64,000 nt of DNA from Nostoc carneum NIES-2107 (GCA_002368155.1 AP018180.1:4449380-4513379), one strand, 5' to 3'; shown: positions 25,909 through 35,856, counted from the stretch's first letter. Made by a program: numbers and translations. The notes: a model not told the origin generated them from the sequence alone.

Positions 25909-27189
25909 ATGTTCGACCACAAAATCCTAGTTGTTGAGGATGAAAAAGTCCTAGCTTTAGACATAAGAAATAGTTTGCAGAAGTTAGGATATTCCGTTCC
26001 AGAAATTACTGCTGCAGATGATGATGTCCTCCAGAAAGTAGCCGAGACAAATCCACATTTAGTATTAATTGATATCTGCTTAGCAAGGGAGATCAATGGT
26101 ATCAAAATTGCTGATATTATCCAGAACCACTTCCACATACCCGTTTTATATTTAACGGACTATTCGGAAGAGATTAAATTACATCAACAGCAACTAAGTG
26201 AGCCTTTTGGCCATATTCCGAAACAATGTGCTGAAAAAGACTTGCATTTTGCTGTGGAAATGGCTATTTACAAGCACCAAATCAGCAGGAAATTTGAGGA
26301 GGAAAGACAAAGGCTGACAGCAATTATTAATAGTATGGGCTGTGCAGTAGTTGTGACATATGCTAATGGCCGTATCCAAATGATGAATCCCGTAGCGGAA
26401 GCACTCACAGGTTGGAAGCAGGAAGAAGCCTATGGCAAAGATTTAGTGGAAGTTGTCAGCCTAATTGATAAAGATATGGATGAAGTCATAGATAATTTAG
26501 CTACACAGGCAATTCAAGCAGGTGAGGTTTTAAATCTCCCAGACAACTGCACCCTGCTAGCCAAGGATGGGAAAAAAGTACCGATTGGTGATTGTGTAGC
26601 ACCTATCCGTGATCTAGATGGAAATATTAGTGGTGCGGTTTTAGTTCTTCAGGATATTACTAAACGCAAGCAAATAGAGGCTCAACTGCTGCGAAATGCT
26701 TGCCATGATGCACTAACTGCGCTACCCAATCGAGTTTTATTTATAGATCGTCTCAGACAGACAATCGAACGTAGCAAACGGCGGAATGATTACAATTTTG
26801 CCGTTTTATTTTTAGATTTAGATGGCTTTAAAGGAATTAATGATCGCTTTGGGCACTCCACAGGAGATGATTTTTTAGTAGCGATCGCGCGCCGCTTAGA
26901 GTCATGTTTGCGTAGTGGTGACACTGTAGCCAGGTTTGGTGGTGATGAGTTTGCCGTACTGATAGAGGATATCAAAGATGTTACAGACGCTACCAATGTA
27001 GCCAAACGTATTCAAGAATCCTTAAGCATCCCACTCAACATTAATGGATATCAAATATGTCCCACAGCTAGCATTGGTATTGCTTTGAGCGGTCATGGTT
27101 ATGACGAACCACAAAATCTGCTCCGGGATGCTGATATTGCTATGTACCGTGCAAAACGTCAGGGAAAAGCGCGTTATGGAATATTTTGA
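25909..27189 (+). CDS. Response regulator with PAS and GGDEF domains (diguanylate cyclase)
   Basis: The 426-residue cytoplasmic protein has three parts. A receiver domain (1-120) carries the acidic pair Asp11/Glu12, phospho-acceptor Asp55 (LVLIDICL), Thr83 and Lys105. A PAS domain follows (about 130-255; AVVVTYANGRIQMMNPVAEALTG, ending VLQDITKRK). The GGDEF domain (about 265-426) has the intact catalytic motif ARFGGDEF at 344-348 and an RxxD product-inhibition site (Arg335-Asp338). It should make cyclic di-GMP from GTP under phosphorelay and PAS control. No partner kinase is adjacent. Cyclic di-GMP often governs exopolysaccharide and motility, and an exopolysaccharide locus lies 4 kb away. 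Confidence 0.93.
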   Translation: MFDHKILVVEDEKVLALDIRNSLQKLGYSVPEITAADDDVLQKVAETNPHLVLIDICLAREINGIKIADIIQNHFHIPVLYLTDYSEEIKLHQQQLSEPFGHIPKQCAEKDLHFAVEMAIYKHQISRKFEEERQRLTAIINSMGCAVVVTYANGRIQMMNPVAEALTGWKQEEAYGKDLVEVVSLIDKDMDEVIDNLATQAIQAGEVLNLPDNCTLLAKDGKKVPIGDCVAPIRDLDGNISGAVLVLQDITKRKQIEAQLLRNACHDALTALPNRVLFIDRLRQTIERSKRRNDYNFAVLFLDLDGFKGINDRFGHSTGDDFLVAIARRLESCLRSGDTVARFGGDEFAVLIEDIKDVTDATNVAKRIQESLSIPLNINGYQICPTASIGIALSGHGYDEPQNLLRDADIAMYRAKRQGKARYGIF

Positions 27190-27401
27190 TCGACTGTCAT
27201 AGATAGTAGCCTGAGCCACAATCATCCATTAGCTAGTTGTCGGGTAACTCTCTATTTAGTTATGAATAGGACAACATTGGCATGACTACAGTATTTATAA
27301 GCAAGCAAGCTTATGATTGCTAAGTCAACAGGAAAATCTAAAATAATTCTGAATTTTCCCTATGCTATTAATCCTATTTTAGGAGATCTAAAAATTCTGT
27401 G

Positions 27402-27959
27402 ATGGAAAAAACAGAAAAGCACAAAATGCTCTCAGGCGAATTATATCTTGCAGAAGATGCAGAATTAGCTAGTGATAACAAGCGAGCTAGTCGTCTCTTA
27501 CGAATGTACAACGCTACAACAGAAGAAGAACAAGAGCAAAGACGACAAATTTTGCAAGAATTATTCGGGGAGATAGGGAAAAAGATATCTATTGTGCCGC
27601 CCTTTCATTGTGACTATGGCAGTAATATTTATGCTGGCGATGGATTTTATATGAACTATGGTTGTGTAATTTTAGATTGCAATATAGTTCATATCGGTGA
27701 CAATGTATTGTGCGCCCCTTATGTGCAAATATATGCTGCTTACCATCCTACATCCCCAGAGATTCGGCTGTCTGGTAGAGAACTATCTGCCCCAGTTACT
27801 ATTGGTAATAATGTCTGGATTGGCGGTGGTGCAATTATTTGTCCAGGTGTAACCATTGGTGAAAATACTACTATTGGCGCTGGGAGTGTAGTAGTCAAAG
27901 ATATACCAGCAAATGTAGTCGCTGCGGGTAATCCTTGCCGTATTATCCGGCATTTATAA
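27402..27959 (+). CDS. Maltose / galactoside O-acetyltransferase
   Basis: This protein of about 185 residues is a left-handed beta-helix acetyltransferase of the LacA/Maa type. The Mac domain (KHKMLSGELYLAEDAELASD) is followed by hexapeptide repeats (IHIGDNVLCAPYVQI, APVTIGNNVWIGGGAIICPG, TIGENTTIGAGSVV) and the catalytic histidine in YAAYHPTSP (about residue 115). It would acetylate a sugar hydroxyl from acetyl-CoA. GTG and ATG starts are adjacent (27399 and 27402), both far from AGGAG at 27380, so the start is slightly uncertain. It may modify sugars or polysaccharide from the nearby locus, but this is inference. Confidence 0.9.
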   Translation: MEKTEKHKMLSGELYLAEDAELASDNKRASRLLRMYNATTEEEQEQRRQILQELFGEIGKKISIVPPFHCDYGSNIYAGDGFYMNYGCVILDCNIVHIGDNVLCAPYVQIYAAYHPTSPEIRLSGRELSAPVTIGNNVWIGGGAIICPGVTIGENTTIGAGSVVVKDIPANVVAAGNPCRIIRHL

Positions 27960-27962
27960 ATC

Positions 27963-28032
27963 AATTTTGGATTTTAGATGGATTAGAAATTTTGCATGAA
28001 GATTTAAAATTTCACATCTAAAATCTAAAATT
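27963..28032. repeat. Imperfect 18-bp inverted repeat
   Basis: The arms AATTTTGGATTTTAGATG (27963-27980) and CATCTAAAATCTAAAATT (28015-28032) match at 17 of 18 positions. It directly follows the acetyltransferase gene and may terminate it. Confidence 0.65.
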
Positions 28033-28066
28033 AGACGATTTTGAAAAAAGAACGCAACAGATGGGT

Positions 28067-28125
28067 GGGCACGGCACCAGTCATATATTTGATATGCCAA
28101 AATATTGTGGATGCCGTGCCCCTAC
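28067..28125. repeat. MITE-like inverted repeat, copy B (GGGCACGGCA ends)
   Basis: Arms GGGCACGGCA (28067-28076) and TGCCGTGCCCC (28112-28122) flank an AT-rich core that shares ATA-CCAAAA-ATTGT-GATGCC with copy A at 18375-18438. Confidence 0.75.
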
Positions 28126-28185
28126 AAAAAATTTAGCGGCGAGTCTGTGAATGTAGAATCCCCGTTACTAAAGTCAGGGTAGTAT

Positions 28186-28312
28186 CCAATACTTGTCGGT
28201 TAAGGGCAAAAGGGGAAGGGGAAAAGGGGCAAGAAAAACCTTTAACCCTTATCTTTTAACCTTTTCCCCAAACTAAATTCCGAGTTGAAAATCCTTAACC
28301 GAGCAGTATTGG
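28186..28312. repeat. Long nested hairpin repeat
   Basis: Outer arms CCAATACTTGTCGGTTAAGG (28186-28205) and CCTTAACCGAGCAGTATTGG (28293-28312) match at 18 of 20 positions. Inside are purine-rich GGGGAA and pyrimidine-rich CCTTTAACCC tracts that can also pair. It lies just beyond the end of the beta-helix/SLH gene. Confidence 0.75.
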
Positions 28313-28327
28313 GATAGTATCAAGACA

Positions 28328-29962
28328 TCAAGCACTAACGATATAAGGCGAGTTAATCGCCGCTACACGACCGGCATCTACTAAAGCTTGATAAACTAGC
28401 GCCACTACCTCAGCGCGTGTAGCATCGCGGGTAGGGTTGAGTTGTTTGGGGTTGGGGTAATTGACGATAATGTTCTTGTCTAATGCTTTTGCTATTTCAT
28501 CCTTGGCATAGTCAGGAATCTTAGCTTGGTCATCAAATTGGAAAGATGTTGTATCATCCGCAGATAACCCCAGCCCATTCACCAACGAGACGATAACTTG
28601 CACGCGCTGGATATTTTGATTGGGGTGGAAAGTACCATCAGGAAAACCAGCCATAAACAGGCCTTGGTATGCTTGTTGAATTACCTTAGCTGCCCAAAAG
28701 TCTGCTGGTACATCCTTAAATTTGCTAGCAGCACGGTTTGGAGATGGGTTGAAAGCCTTGACTAATAAAGCAGCATATTGCGCCCTAGTCATCGTCGCAT
28801 CAGGTTTAAATGTGCGATCAGGAAAACCGCTAACTATTTGCTGTTTCACTAATTCCCGAATAAAAGCCGCAGCCCAATGATTGCCAATATCGGTTAAGTC
28901 AGTAGGTGCAGGTGTTGGGGTGGGTGTTGGTGTCGGCGTAGGCGTAGGTGTGGGTGTTGGGACTGGTATTGGTGTCGGTGTCGGGGTAGGCGTGGGTGTG
29001 GGTGTTGGGACTGGTATCGGCGTGGGTGTTGGTGTCGGAGTTGGTGTCGGGGTGGGAGTTGGTGTTGGTGTCGGTGTCGGCGTGGGTGTCACCGGACTAG
29101 CTGCAAACTCTATGCTACCGCTGACTTTAGTTGGATCGATTTGATTTCCTACAGATATCAATTTATTAGTACCTGCATTTTGCAAATCAAACTTACCGTT
29201 GTTGCGTAGGACATTACCCCCGGGACTAATAGCATTGCCTAAATCTGGGAAGGCGCTGGCAATCACTGTTAAACCATCATCAGTGTTTTTTTCGCTGAAA
29301 TTATTACGTAGTATAGGGCGCGCTGTCCCAGAAACCACAATCCCAGACCGATTTTCAGAAATTTTGTTATCTATGAGTGTGGGCGCAGCTGCATCACTAA
29401 TGGCAATACCAAAACCTGTTTTGAAAAAGGTGTTACCTTGAATTTGCCCTTTAGCATTTTTCGCTATAGAAACACCATTAGCAGCATTTTCAGAAAACAC
29501 ATTGCTGAGTATCACTGGATCAGCATCGCCAGTCGCAAACACTCCCTCACGCTTAGATTGAGTAAATGTGCTATTTGCAACTGTTGGTCTACTAGATTCT
29601 ACCCAGACAGCAGAACCACGGCTAGCTGGATTTGTTACAGTTACACCCCGCAGTTGTGACCCATTTAGCATGACAAATGTGACATTTTGTCCTGCAAAAG
29701 TACGGCTGAGATAGCTACCACTACCTTCAATTAAAATACCACTACCTTTATTGGCTTCATTACCTACTACCGTTACCTCAGATGCGACGGTTAGCGGGAA
29801 AACTTCACCAGTGCTGGCATTGTAAGTCCCTTCTGACAGTTGAATTGTAGTGCCTGGAGTGGCAACTTTGAGAGCTTTGGCAATCGTTTTAAAGGGAGCT
29901 TGTTGAGTACCAGGGTTGTTATCATTGCCTGTCCCTGGATTTACGTAAAAATTTTGCGCCAT
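28328..29962 (-). CDS. DUF1565 parallel beta-helix protein with (PT)n linker and SLH repeats
   Basis: The 544-residue protein begins with a DUF1565/right-handed beta-helix domain ([23 protein letters not shown], then repeated short coils such as [14 protein letters not shown] up to about residue 280). A Pro-Thr linker of about 60 residues (290-352, with two IPVP interruptions) follows. Three SLH repeats complete the protein (about 354-400, 412-460, 473-526; [20 protein letters not shown]). The design is a surface or periplasmic polysaccharide-binding or cleaving module anchored to the wall. Unexpectedly, no signal peptide is visible at the chosen ATG, and no upstream start extends the frame usefully. 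Confidence 0.85.
   Translation of the reverse strand: MAQNFYVNPGTGNDNNPGTQQAPFKTIAKALKVATPGTTIQLSEGTYNASTGEVFPLTVASEVTVVGNEANKGSGILIEGSGSYLSRTFAGQNVTFVMLNGSQLRGVTVTNPASRGSAVWVESSRPTVANSTFTQSKREGVFATGDADPVILSNVFSENAANGVSIAKNAKGQIQGNTFFKTGFGIAISDAAAPTLIDNKISENRSGIVVSGTARPILRNNFSEKNTDDGLTVIASAFPDLGNAISPGGNVLRNNGKFDLQNAGTNKLISVGNQIDPTKVSGSIEFAASPVTPTPTPTPTPTPTPTPTPTPTPTPIPVPTPTPTPTPTPTPIPVPTPTPTPTPTPTPTPTPAPTDLTDIGNHWAAAFIRELVKQQIVSGFPDRTFKPDATMTRAQYAALLVKAFNPSPNRAASKFKDVPADFWAAKVIQQAYQGLFMAGFPDGTFHPNQNIQRVQVIVSLVNGLGLSADDTTSFQFDDQAKIPDYAKDEIAKALDKNIIVNYPNPKQLNPTRDATRAEVVALVYQALVDAGRVAAINSPYIVSA
28911..29092. repeat. Tandem hexanucleotide-type repeat encoding (Pro-Thr)n
   Basis: GGTGTN-type hexamers, with two ACTGGTAT interruptions, encode the Pro-Thr linker on the minus strand. 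Such repeats are prone to length change. Confidence 0.85.
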
Positions 29963-30959
29963 ATTTATACTGCGAAAAAAGACATAGATATACTAGCGCT
30001 AACTATTGAACTAGGTAGCAATTTCTCAAGATTAAATGCAAAATTGACTTCCAGCCGATGAAGATACATTCCGCAAAAGCCTGGAAGAATATTTACTTTC
30101 CCACTATGGGAATCTAAAATTGTCAACTGTAGATATCACAAGTCTTTAAGCAGTGATTTTCTCAAACAATGTCTGAAATCAAGGTTTTTGGTAAAAGTTT
30201 TGTGCTGTAAGCATTCCAGATAATTCTCTGATGAAATTGATCAAAGCTTTCGATAACAGCGATCGCATTGCCAATGGATGTAAAGAAAAATTTCTACTTC
30301 TGAGTCCAGGCCCAACTATAAGGGCGGTGTCTCACCCCCTATGCTTGAAAGAAAGATATTTCAGAATGATCTTGTTTAGAGTAATTGGCGAATACAAACT
30401 AATAACGATTATGTAAATATGACTTTAGTCATATCTTCAATAGTGACCTTTTACTCGTGTGAGAATTAAAGCCTAAATGTATAATCACAGATATATAAAA
30501 TCAGCATAAAAATTTATACTGAGCCAATATTAATAAAGTTGTATATTTTGTGAAAAAATTATTCAGTATGTTTAATTTAAAAGATGATTCGTAAAGAAAA
30601 GGTTAAGGATAGTCAATGTATTTCTGGATACAAATTTTACATGATAAAGCTTTGATTGTTCTCAATTTCTACAAACTTTATTAGGCAAAAGTTTTACTCT
30701 ATTTTAGACATTATCTCTAAGAATATTTAATAAAAATGAAGTCACTATAGAATTACAGTTAAATCATTTAAGATTGATAAAAGCTCTCTAATTTGAGTTA
30801 GAAACCGATGCTATTTTTATATAGCAATCAGTTCCAGCTTTTTATAGCGCATAGTTAGCATACCAAATACCCAAGAGCCTAAAAAAATTAGGCATTGATC
30901 CTATAGATTTTCTCCACAGTTAGTTTTTGTAAACTTTATTTCTGCCTTAGGAGATGTCC
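29963..30959. other. Intergenic region, 1.0 kb
   Basis: This divergent spacer lies between the beta-helix gene and the first glycosyltransferase. It is AT-rich with no recognised gene or repeat, and should hold both promoters. Confidence 0.4.
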
Positions 30960-32180
30960 ATGAAAGTAGGTTGGGTATCAACTTATGACGCTAGAGATTT
31001 GCATGAATACAGTGGCAGAGCTTATTATGCACCCCAAGCTCTGAAGAATCAATCTCTATCAATAGAGTATTTAGGGCCTTTGAAAATGTCACCCAGAGAG
31101 CGAGTAAAGTGTGCAGCTAAGTATCGCTACTATAAATATTTTCAGAAAAAAACTTATACTCGTGAAAGAGATAAAAGTTTGCTGCAAGATTATGCCCGTC
31201 AACTATCTCAAAAGTTGTCCAGACTCAAAGATGTAGATGTGGTATTTAGTGGAGTACATGCCGGCTCTCAACCTATTGCTTATCTTGAATGTGAACAACC
31301 GATTATGCTTTGGACAGATGCTACCTTTGCACGTGGAGTCCTGGGTTTTTATGATCTGTACTGGAATAGTTACGAACTTTGTCAAGAAAGTATTAGAGAT
31401 GGCATAGCTAATGAAAGAGCTGCTTTAAATAAATGCAGTCTGATTATTTATTCCTCTGATTGGGCAGCCCAAGGCGCTATTGATTATTATCAACTTGATC
31501 CTGCTAAGGTCAAAGTTGTGCCATTTGGCCCCAACTTTGAATGCGATCGCACTCTTGATGATATCAAAACTATTGTTGATTCCAGACCTTCAGACAAATG
31601 CAAATTACTCTTTCTCGGTTTGGATTGGAAAAGAAAGGGTGGACAAGTCGCTTTTCAAGTCGCTAAGGATTTAAACAAAGCTGGCTTGAAGACTGAATTA
31701 ACTATAGTTGGATGTCGTCCTGATTTAGGTGAACCTGTTCCTGACTTTGTCAAGATGATGGGTGTGATCAGCAATGGAACACCAGAAGGTTTAAATACAA
31801 TGTATCAATTGTTAGCTGAGTCTCATTTCTTAATCATGCCATCACTGGCAGAGTCTTTTGGCTATGTTTTTTGTGAAGCAAGTTCTTTTGGACTTCCCAG
31901 TCTGGCTACAAATGTAGGTGGAATACCAACAGCTGTAAAAAATGATGTGAATGGTAGGACTTTTTCTAAAGACGCAAGTATTGACGAGTACTGTAGCTAT
32001 ATTTCTAATTTGTTTTCTGATTATTCTCAGTACAAGCAATTAGCTATATCTTCGTTTCACGAATATGAGTCTCGTCTTAACTGGTCTGTCGCTGGCAAAA
32101 CTGTGAAAAACTTTTTGGAATCCAACTTACAACTCAAGCAACAACCAAATCAGCTAAACTTGACACCAACTCCAGTTTAA
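30960..32180 (+). CDS. Glycosyltransferase family 4
   Basis: This GT-B enzyme of about 406 residues belongs to the GT4 group. The C-terminal Rossmann half has the landmarks FLGLDWKRKGGQVAFQVAK, GVISNGTPEGLNTMYQLLAES, and the donor-binding E-x7-E segment SLAESFGYVFCEASSFGLP. The N-terminal half has no predicted membrane segment, so it should act at the cytoplasmic face. The ATG at 30960 is favoured, with TAGGAG six bases before it; the ATG at 30954 lies too close to that site. It converges on the tyrosine kinase gene and is the only plus-strand gene of the polysaccharide locus. Confidence 0.87.
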   Translation: MKVGWVSTYDARDLHEYSGRAYYAPQALKNQSLSIEYLGPLKMSPRERVKCAAKYRYYKYFQKKTYTRERDKSLLQDYARQLSQKLSRLKDVDVVFSGVHAGSQPIAYLECEQPIMLWTDATFARGVLGFYDLYWNSYELCQESIRDGIANERAALNKCSLIIYSSDWAAQGAIDYYQLDPAKVKVVPFGPNFECDRTLDDIKTIVDSRPSDKCKLLFLGLDWKRKGGQVAFQVAKDLNKAGLKTELTIVGCRPDLGEPVPDFVKMMGVISNGTPEGLNTMYQLLAESHFLIMPSLAESFGYVFCEASSFGLPSLATNVGGIPTAVKNDVNGRTFSKDASIDEYCSYISNLFSDYSQYKQLAISSFHEYESRLNWSVAGKTVKNFLESNLQLKQQPNQLNLTPTPV

Positions 32181-32221
32181 AAATCGCACAAGTTTAAGAC
32201 TAAGGAGAATAAATTAAAGAG

Positions 32222-32251
32222 GTAAGGGAACAACAGCCGTTGTTCCCTTAC
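32222..32251. terminator. Bidirectional hairpin terminator between convergent genes
   Basis: A perfect 13-bp stem GTAAGGGAACAAC/GTTGTTCCCTTAC (32222-32234 with 32239-32251) with loop AGCC lies between the stops of the GT4 gene (32180) and the kinase gene (32287). T-rich sequence follows on the plus strand. Confidence 0.8.
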
Positions 32252-32286
32252 TTCTTTGTCTTACTTTTTTTGAGAAACCTTTAGAT

Positions 32287-34494
32287 CTAGTAATTGCTAG
32301 AAGTTTTAATTATTGAATTACTGGCAGATGTTTCCGCACTAAAGTATTCCTTAGCATGATAGAAATCAGTGCTAGATTCATTTTTCTCATTGATGCCATT
32401 CACTAATAAACCTAGGACATTTTGACCGGAGCGTTGTAACAATTCTTTGGCATTATTAGCGCTGTTAGAATCAATTACCCCAGGACGAGCCACTAGTAAA
32501 ATGCCATCAGTCATATGGCTTAAAGTCACTGCATCAGCAGCCAACAACAGGGGTGGAGCATCAATAATGACAAAGTCATATTGATTAGAGAATTCTTGAA
32601 TTAATGTCGCCATCCGTTTAGAATCCAACAAAGCTAATGGATTAGGAGGTCTAACCCCAGCTGTTAAGACATCTAGATTCTCGATGACATTAGATGCAGC
32701 AGTTTTGAAGTCAGCTTCACCTACAAGTACTTCACTTAAACCTGCTGTATTGGTGATTTGCCAAAGATGATGCTGTGTAGGAACTCGCATATCAGCATCA
32801 ATTAATAAGACTTTGCGTCCTAATTGCGCGATCGCAGCTGCTAAGTTGGCGGAAACTGTAGATTTGCCTTCTTTGGGAACTGCACTGCTAACCACAATGG
32901 TTTTGAGTACCTTATCTGAACTCAGGAATCTCAGATTAGCCTGAATCATCCGGTAAATTTCGCTAGTTAGGGAACTAGGCGAGTCTATAACCGCAATTTC
33001 TTGAGTAGCTATCTCTGTTTCGCGATAACGAGAGCGAATCTTTTTCGTAGATGAGGGTACTATGCCTAATAAGGTATAGCCAAATATTTCTCTGATTTCC
33101 TTGAGTGTTTTCAGAGATCTATCTCTAGTTTCAAGGAAAATAACAGCAGTGGTGGCTAAAAATGCACCTAATAAAACACCTAGCACCAAAATGAAAGGTT
33201 TCAGACCTAGCGTTGGCTTTTTGGGGGCTGAACCTTTAGCAATGATGCGAGCATTAGGTGTATTATTATTTTCCGCTAATTGTAATTCTTGAACCTTTTT
33301 CAACAGAGTTTGGTAGGTTGATTGGGCAACTTCCAATCTTCTTTCTAGATCCCGTTGTTGTTGTTCTAGTTGGGGTATGATTCTTACCCTTTGTTCGTAA
33401 ACAGAGCGAGAATTGTACAACGAAGTCAGCTTTTGTTCTAAACCTCGACGTTGAACGTCTGATTGCAGAAACTCTCTAATCAGGTTTTGTTTGGTTTCCC
33501 CTATTTGTAGAGTTTTTGGTTGATAATTAACTGGCCCAGCATCAGTTTGGCCAATTTCTTTTTTGAGGAGAGCCTGTAAGTTAGCTTTCCTTTGTTCTAA
33601 GTTAATAATTACTGGATTATCATCTAAGAATCGGCTGCGTTCGCTGGCTAATTGTCTGTCTATGTCTTGCAGTTGAGTGAGAATTCCTTGTACCGCAGGT
33701 GACTGACTCACAGCACTTGCCGAAAGAGCCTCTTGCGAATTTAAATTTACTTTTTGACGCAGTTCATTAGTTTGAGCGGTTGCTTGATCTAAGTCAGCTC
33801 TAACACCGTTAATGTTATTGTCTAAATTGCCAATAATTGCAACTGCCGATCGCGTCTCCTCTGCCAAATCTACAATATTATATTTTTGCTTAAATATGCG
33901 GAGCGCCGCTTCTGCATCCTGAACAGCACTTCTATTATTAGGAAGCTGCTTAGCCATGAATTTGCGTGTTGCTTCTGCTTCCGCGCGATTGGTGAGAATA
34001 TCATTCTCTAAGTAGAGATTCATGACGTTGTTAACTACTGCAGCCGCCTCTTGAGGGTTAGGACTTTTATAGCTAATTTGTAGTACGTCTGCGCCACCAA
34101 TAATTTTCAGATTTAGGGCTTTTTTTAGTGCTTCTGGTGTTAAAAGTTGACCTTGATTATTTTTCAGTTGCAGTTCGTCAATAGTTTTTTGTAACAACAA
34201 AGGTGAAGTAATTACTTCTATTTGAGTAGTGATCGGGTTCTGAGTTGATACTAAAGGTCTCAAATCTCCTCTAGCTTGAGTTTCAGTAGGTAAGAGTTCA
34301 GTTCCCACTACATTAAAAGAGGGCGTTTTAAATAATAACTTGCCTTCTGCTTCATAGGATGGCTTGAGCAATGTTGTTGCGACAACACTAAGAGCCACTG
34401 TTGATGCAAAGATACTTGCAGCGGGTATCCATTGCCGTTTCACTATCGATAAATAACGACCAAAGTCGAAATCAATAGATTCTCTTGATTCCAT
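32287..34494 (-). CDS. Polysaccharide co-polymerase with tyrosine autokinase domain (Wzc-like)
   Basis: The 735-residue inner-membrane protein controls chain length and export of polysaccharide. Residues 12-90 are the Wzz domain with TM1 (about 21-42); residues 180-400 are periplasmic coiled coil; TM2 is at about 433-453. The cytoplasmic BY-kinase has Walker A SSAVPKEGKST (536-546), Walker A' VLLIDADMR (562-570) and Walker B FVIIDAPP (641-648). The C-terminal cluster has Tyr712, Tyr717 and Tyr735, fewer than in E. coli Wzc. Phosphorylation of this tail is expected to cycle the oligomer. It is the promoter-distal or independent end of the minus-strand locus. Confidence 0.94.
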   Translation of the reverse strand: MESRESIDFDFGRYLSIVKRQWIPAASIFASTVALSVVATTLLKPSYEAEGKLLFKTPSFNVVGTELLPTETQARGDLRPLVSTQNPITTQIEVITSPLLLQKTIDELQLKNNQGQLLTPEALKKALNLKIIGGADVLQISYKSPNPQEAAAVVNNVMNLYLENDILTNRAEAEATRKFMAKQLPNNRSAVQDAEAALRIFKQKYNIVDLAEETRSAVAIIGNLDNNINGVRADLDQATAQTNELRQKVNLNSQEALSASAVSQSPAVQGILTQLQDIDRQLASERSRFLDDNPVIINLEQRKANLQALLKKEIGQTDAGPVNYQPKTLQIGETKQNLIREFLQSDVQRRGLEQKLTSLYNSRSVYEQRVRIIPQLEQQQRDLERRLEVAQSTYQTLLKKVQELQLAENNNTPNARIIAKGSAPKKPTLGLKPFILVLGVLLGAFLATTAVIFLETRDRSLKTLKEIREIFGYTLLGIVPSSTKKIRSRYRETEIATQEIAVIDSPSSLTSEIYRMIQANLRFLSSDKVLKTIVVSSAVPKEGKSTVSANLAAAIAQLGRKVLLIDADMRVPTQHHLWQITNTAGLSEVLVGEADFKTAASNVIENLDVLTAGVRPPNPLALLDSKRMATLIQEFSNQYDFVIIDAPPLLLAADAVTLSHMTDGILLVARPGVIDSNSANNAKELLQRSGQNVLGLLVNGINEKNESSTDFYHAKEYFSAETSASNSIIKTSSNY

Positions 34495-34695
34495 AGCTCA
34501 TCCCAACAAAAAGTTTTCAAAAGTGCAGGTTCAAGGCAATGACGTAAATAACTACTTACTGGAGCTGGGCATTAAATATTACTATTTAAGTTAAGATTAT
34601 TATCTTATCAGTATCAGTAGTATATACTAATTAGATTACAAAACCATGAAGTTATTGATAAGAGCTGTTATTGATTTCAGTAGAAATACTAAAAC

Positions 34696-35856
34696 CTAGC
34701 GTTTGGGCGCTTTGTCAAAAGCTCTCGCGATCGCATTCCATGCCAATTTCGGTTTGAAGTCAGCATCCCAAGCTAAGGGTCTGACTGCTGTACCATCTTT
34801 ACGAGCTTGAAATTCCGCCAGCCAGGTATGGCGATCGCTCAATCCCCAACTCGTGACGGTGTTAACTGCTGGTACTTCTAAGACTGCACCCAAATAATCT
34901 TCATAAGCTGCAGCAACTATGCGATCGCGAACAGCCACATCCGCAGGTAGTTTTTGGTCTATGACATCCAGTTCGGTCACCATAATTTTGAGACCTAGGT
35001 CAGCAACTTTTCTCAAGAAATTTTGTAATTTTTGAGGATTAAAGCGAGTTTCATGTCCTACCAGATGAGATTGTATACCAAAGGCATGAACTGGGACTTC
35101 TCTAGATTTTAAATCCTCGAGTAATTTTAAAACAGCATTTCTTTTGGCTTCATCTTCAGGAGTGTCATATTCCAGCCCATAGTCGTTATATACTAATTGA
35201 GCTTTGGGGTCTGCCTCAGCCGCAATCCGAAAAGCCATTTCAATATAATCTGGCCCCAAAAGCTCTAACCAAGGCATCTTTCGCAACCCTCTAGAGTATC
35301 CATCCTCAACTGCGATCGCTTCATTGACCACATCCCAAGAGTGCATTTGTCCAGCATAATGACCCATCACCTTTTGAATATGTTGCGTCAAAAACTGCTT
35401 GGCATTTTGCTTATTGACTGTCTCTTTAAACCAATCAGGTAAGGACTGGTACCATACTAAGGTGTGTCCACGCAGCAACATCTTATTACTGCGTGCAAAT
35501 TTTGCGAACCAATCGCCCCGCTTAAAATCAAAACTACTGGGTGTTGGACGGAGTAAATCCCACTTGAGAAAGCCTGCAACTAACATGGAGCATTCTCTGA
35601 CCAGCAGCTTTGCTAGTTCTGGCTCTGTTTCTAAATGTAAAGTGCCGCAATCTGCTCCATAAATTAACCCCTTTCTAGCAGCACGAATTTTTAAAGGAGT
35701 TTGTCCTACTACCTTAAAGTCTCTGCGTAAAGGAGATACAGGTATAGTTTTCTTTGGGGGTATTGCTTTGCTAATTGTCAAAGCACCTATACTTGCTGCT
35801 GTTCCTAAGCCTAAGTACACGAATCCTCGTCTACTCAGAATCCTATTTTTTACCAT
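34696..35856 (-). CDS. GH10 endo-1,4-beta-xylanase-like glycoside hydrolase
   Basis: This 386-residue protein is a glycoside hydrolase family 10 (beta/alpha)8 barrel. The acid/base is Glu179 in WDVVNEAI and the nucleophile is Glu295 in MVTELDVID; HTLVWYQSLPDWF and NDYGLEY are further GH10 landmarks. The N-terminus SRRGFVYLGLGTAAS resembles a twin-arginine signal followed by a hydrophobic helix, so it is probably exported. Its place inside a Wzx/Wzy locus suggests that it trims or releases the exopolysaccharide rather than digesting plant xylan. Polysaccharide loci of other bacteria also carry a periplasmic hydrolase. Confidence 0.92.
   Translation of the reverse strand: MVKNRILSRRGFVYLGLGTAASIGALTISKAIPPKKTIPVSPLRRDFKVVGQTPLKIRAARKGLIYGADCGTLHLETEPELAKLLVRECSMLVAGFLKWDLLRPTPSSFDFKRGDWFAKFARSNKMLLRGHTLVWYQSLPDWFKETVNKQNAKQFLTQHIQKVMGHYAGQMHSWDVVNEAIAVEDGYSRGLRKMPWLELLGPDYIEMAFRIAAEADPKAQLVYNDYGLEYDTPEDEAKRNAVLKLLEDLKSREVPVHAFGIQSHLVGHETRFNPQKLQNFLRKVADLGLKIMVTELDVIDQKLPADVAVRDRIVAAAYEDYLGAVLEVPAVNTVTSWGLSDRHTWLAEFQARKDGTAVRPLAWDADFKPKLAWNAIARAFDKAPKR

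Noticed and set aside
28881-29144. Plus-strand frame encoding Gly-Val repeats
   Set aside because: It is the reverse-strand shadow of the Pro-Thr linker of the beta-helix/SLH gene.
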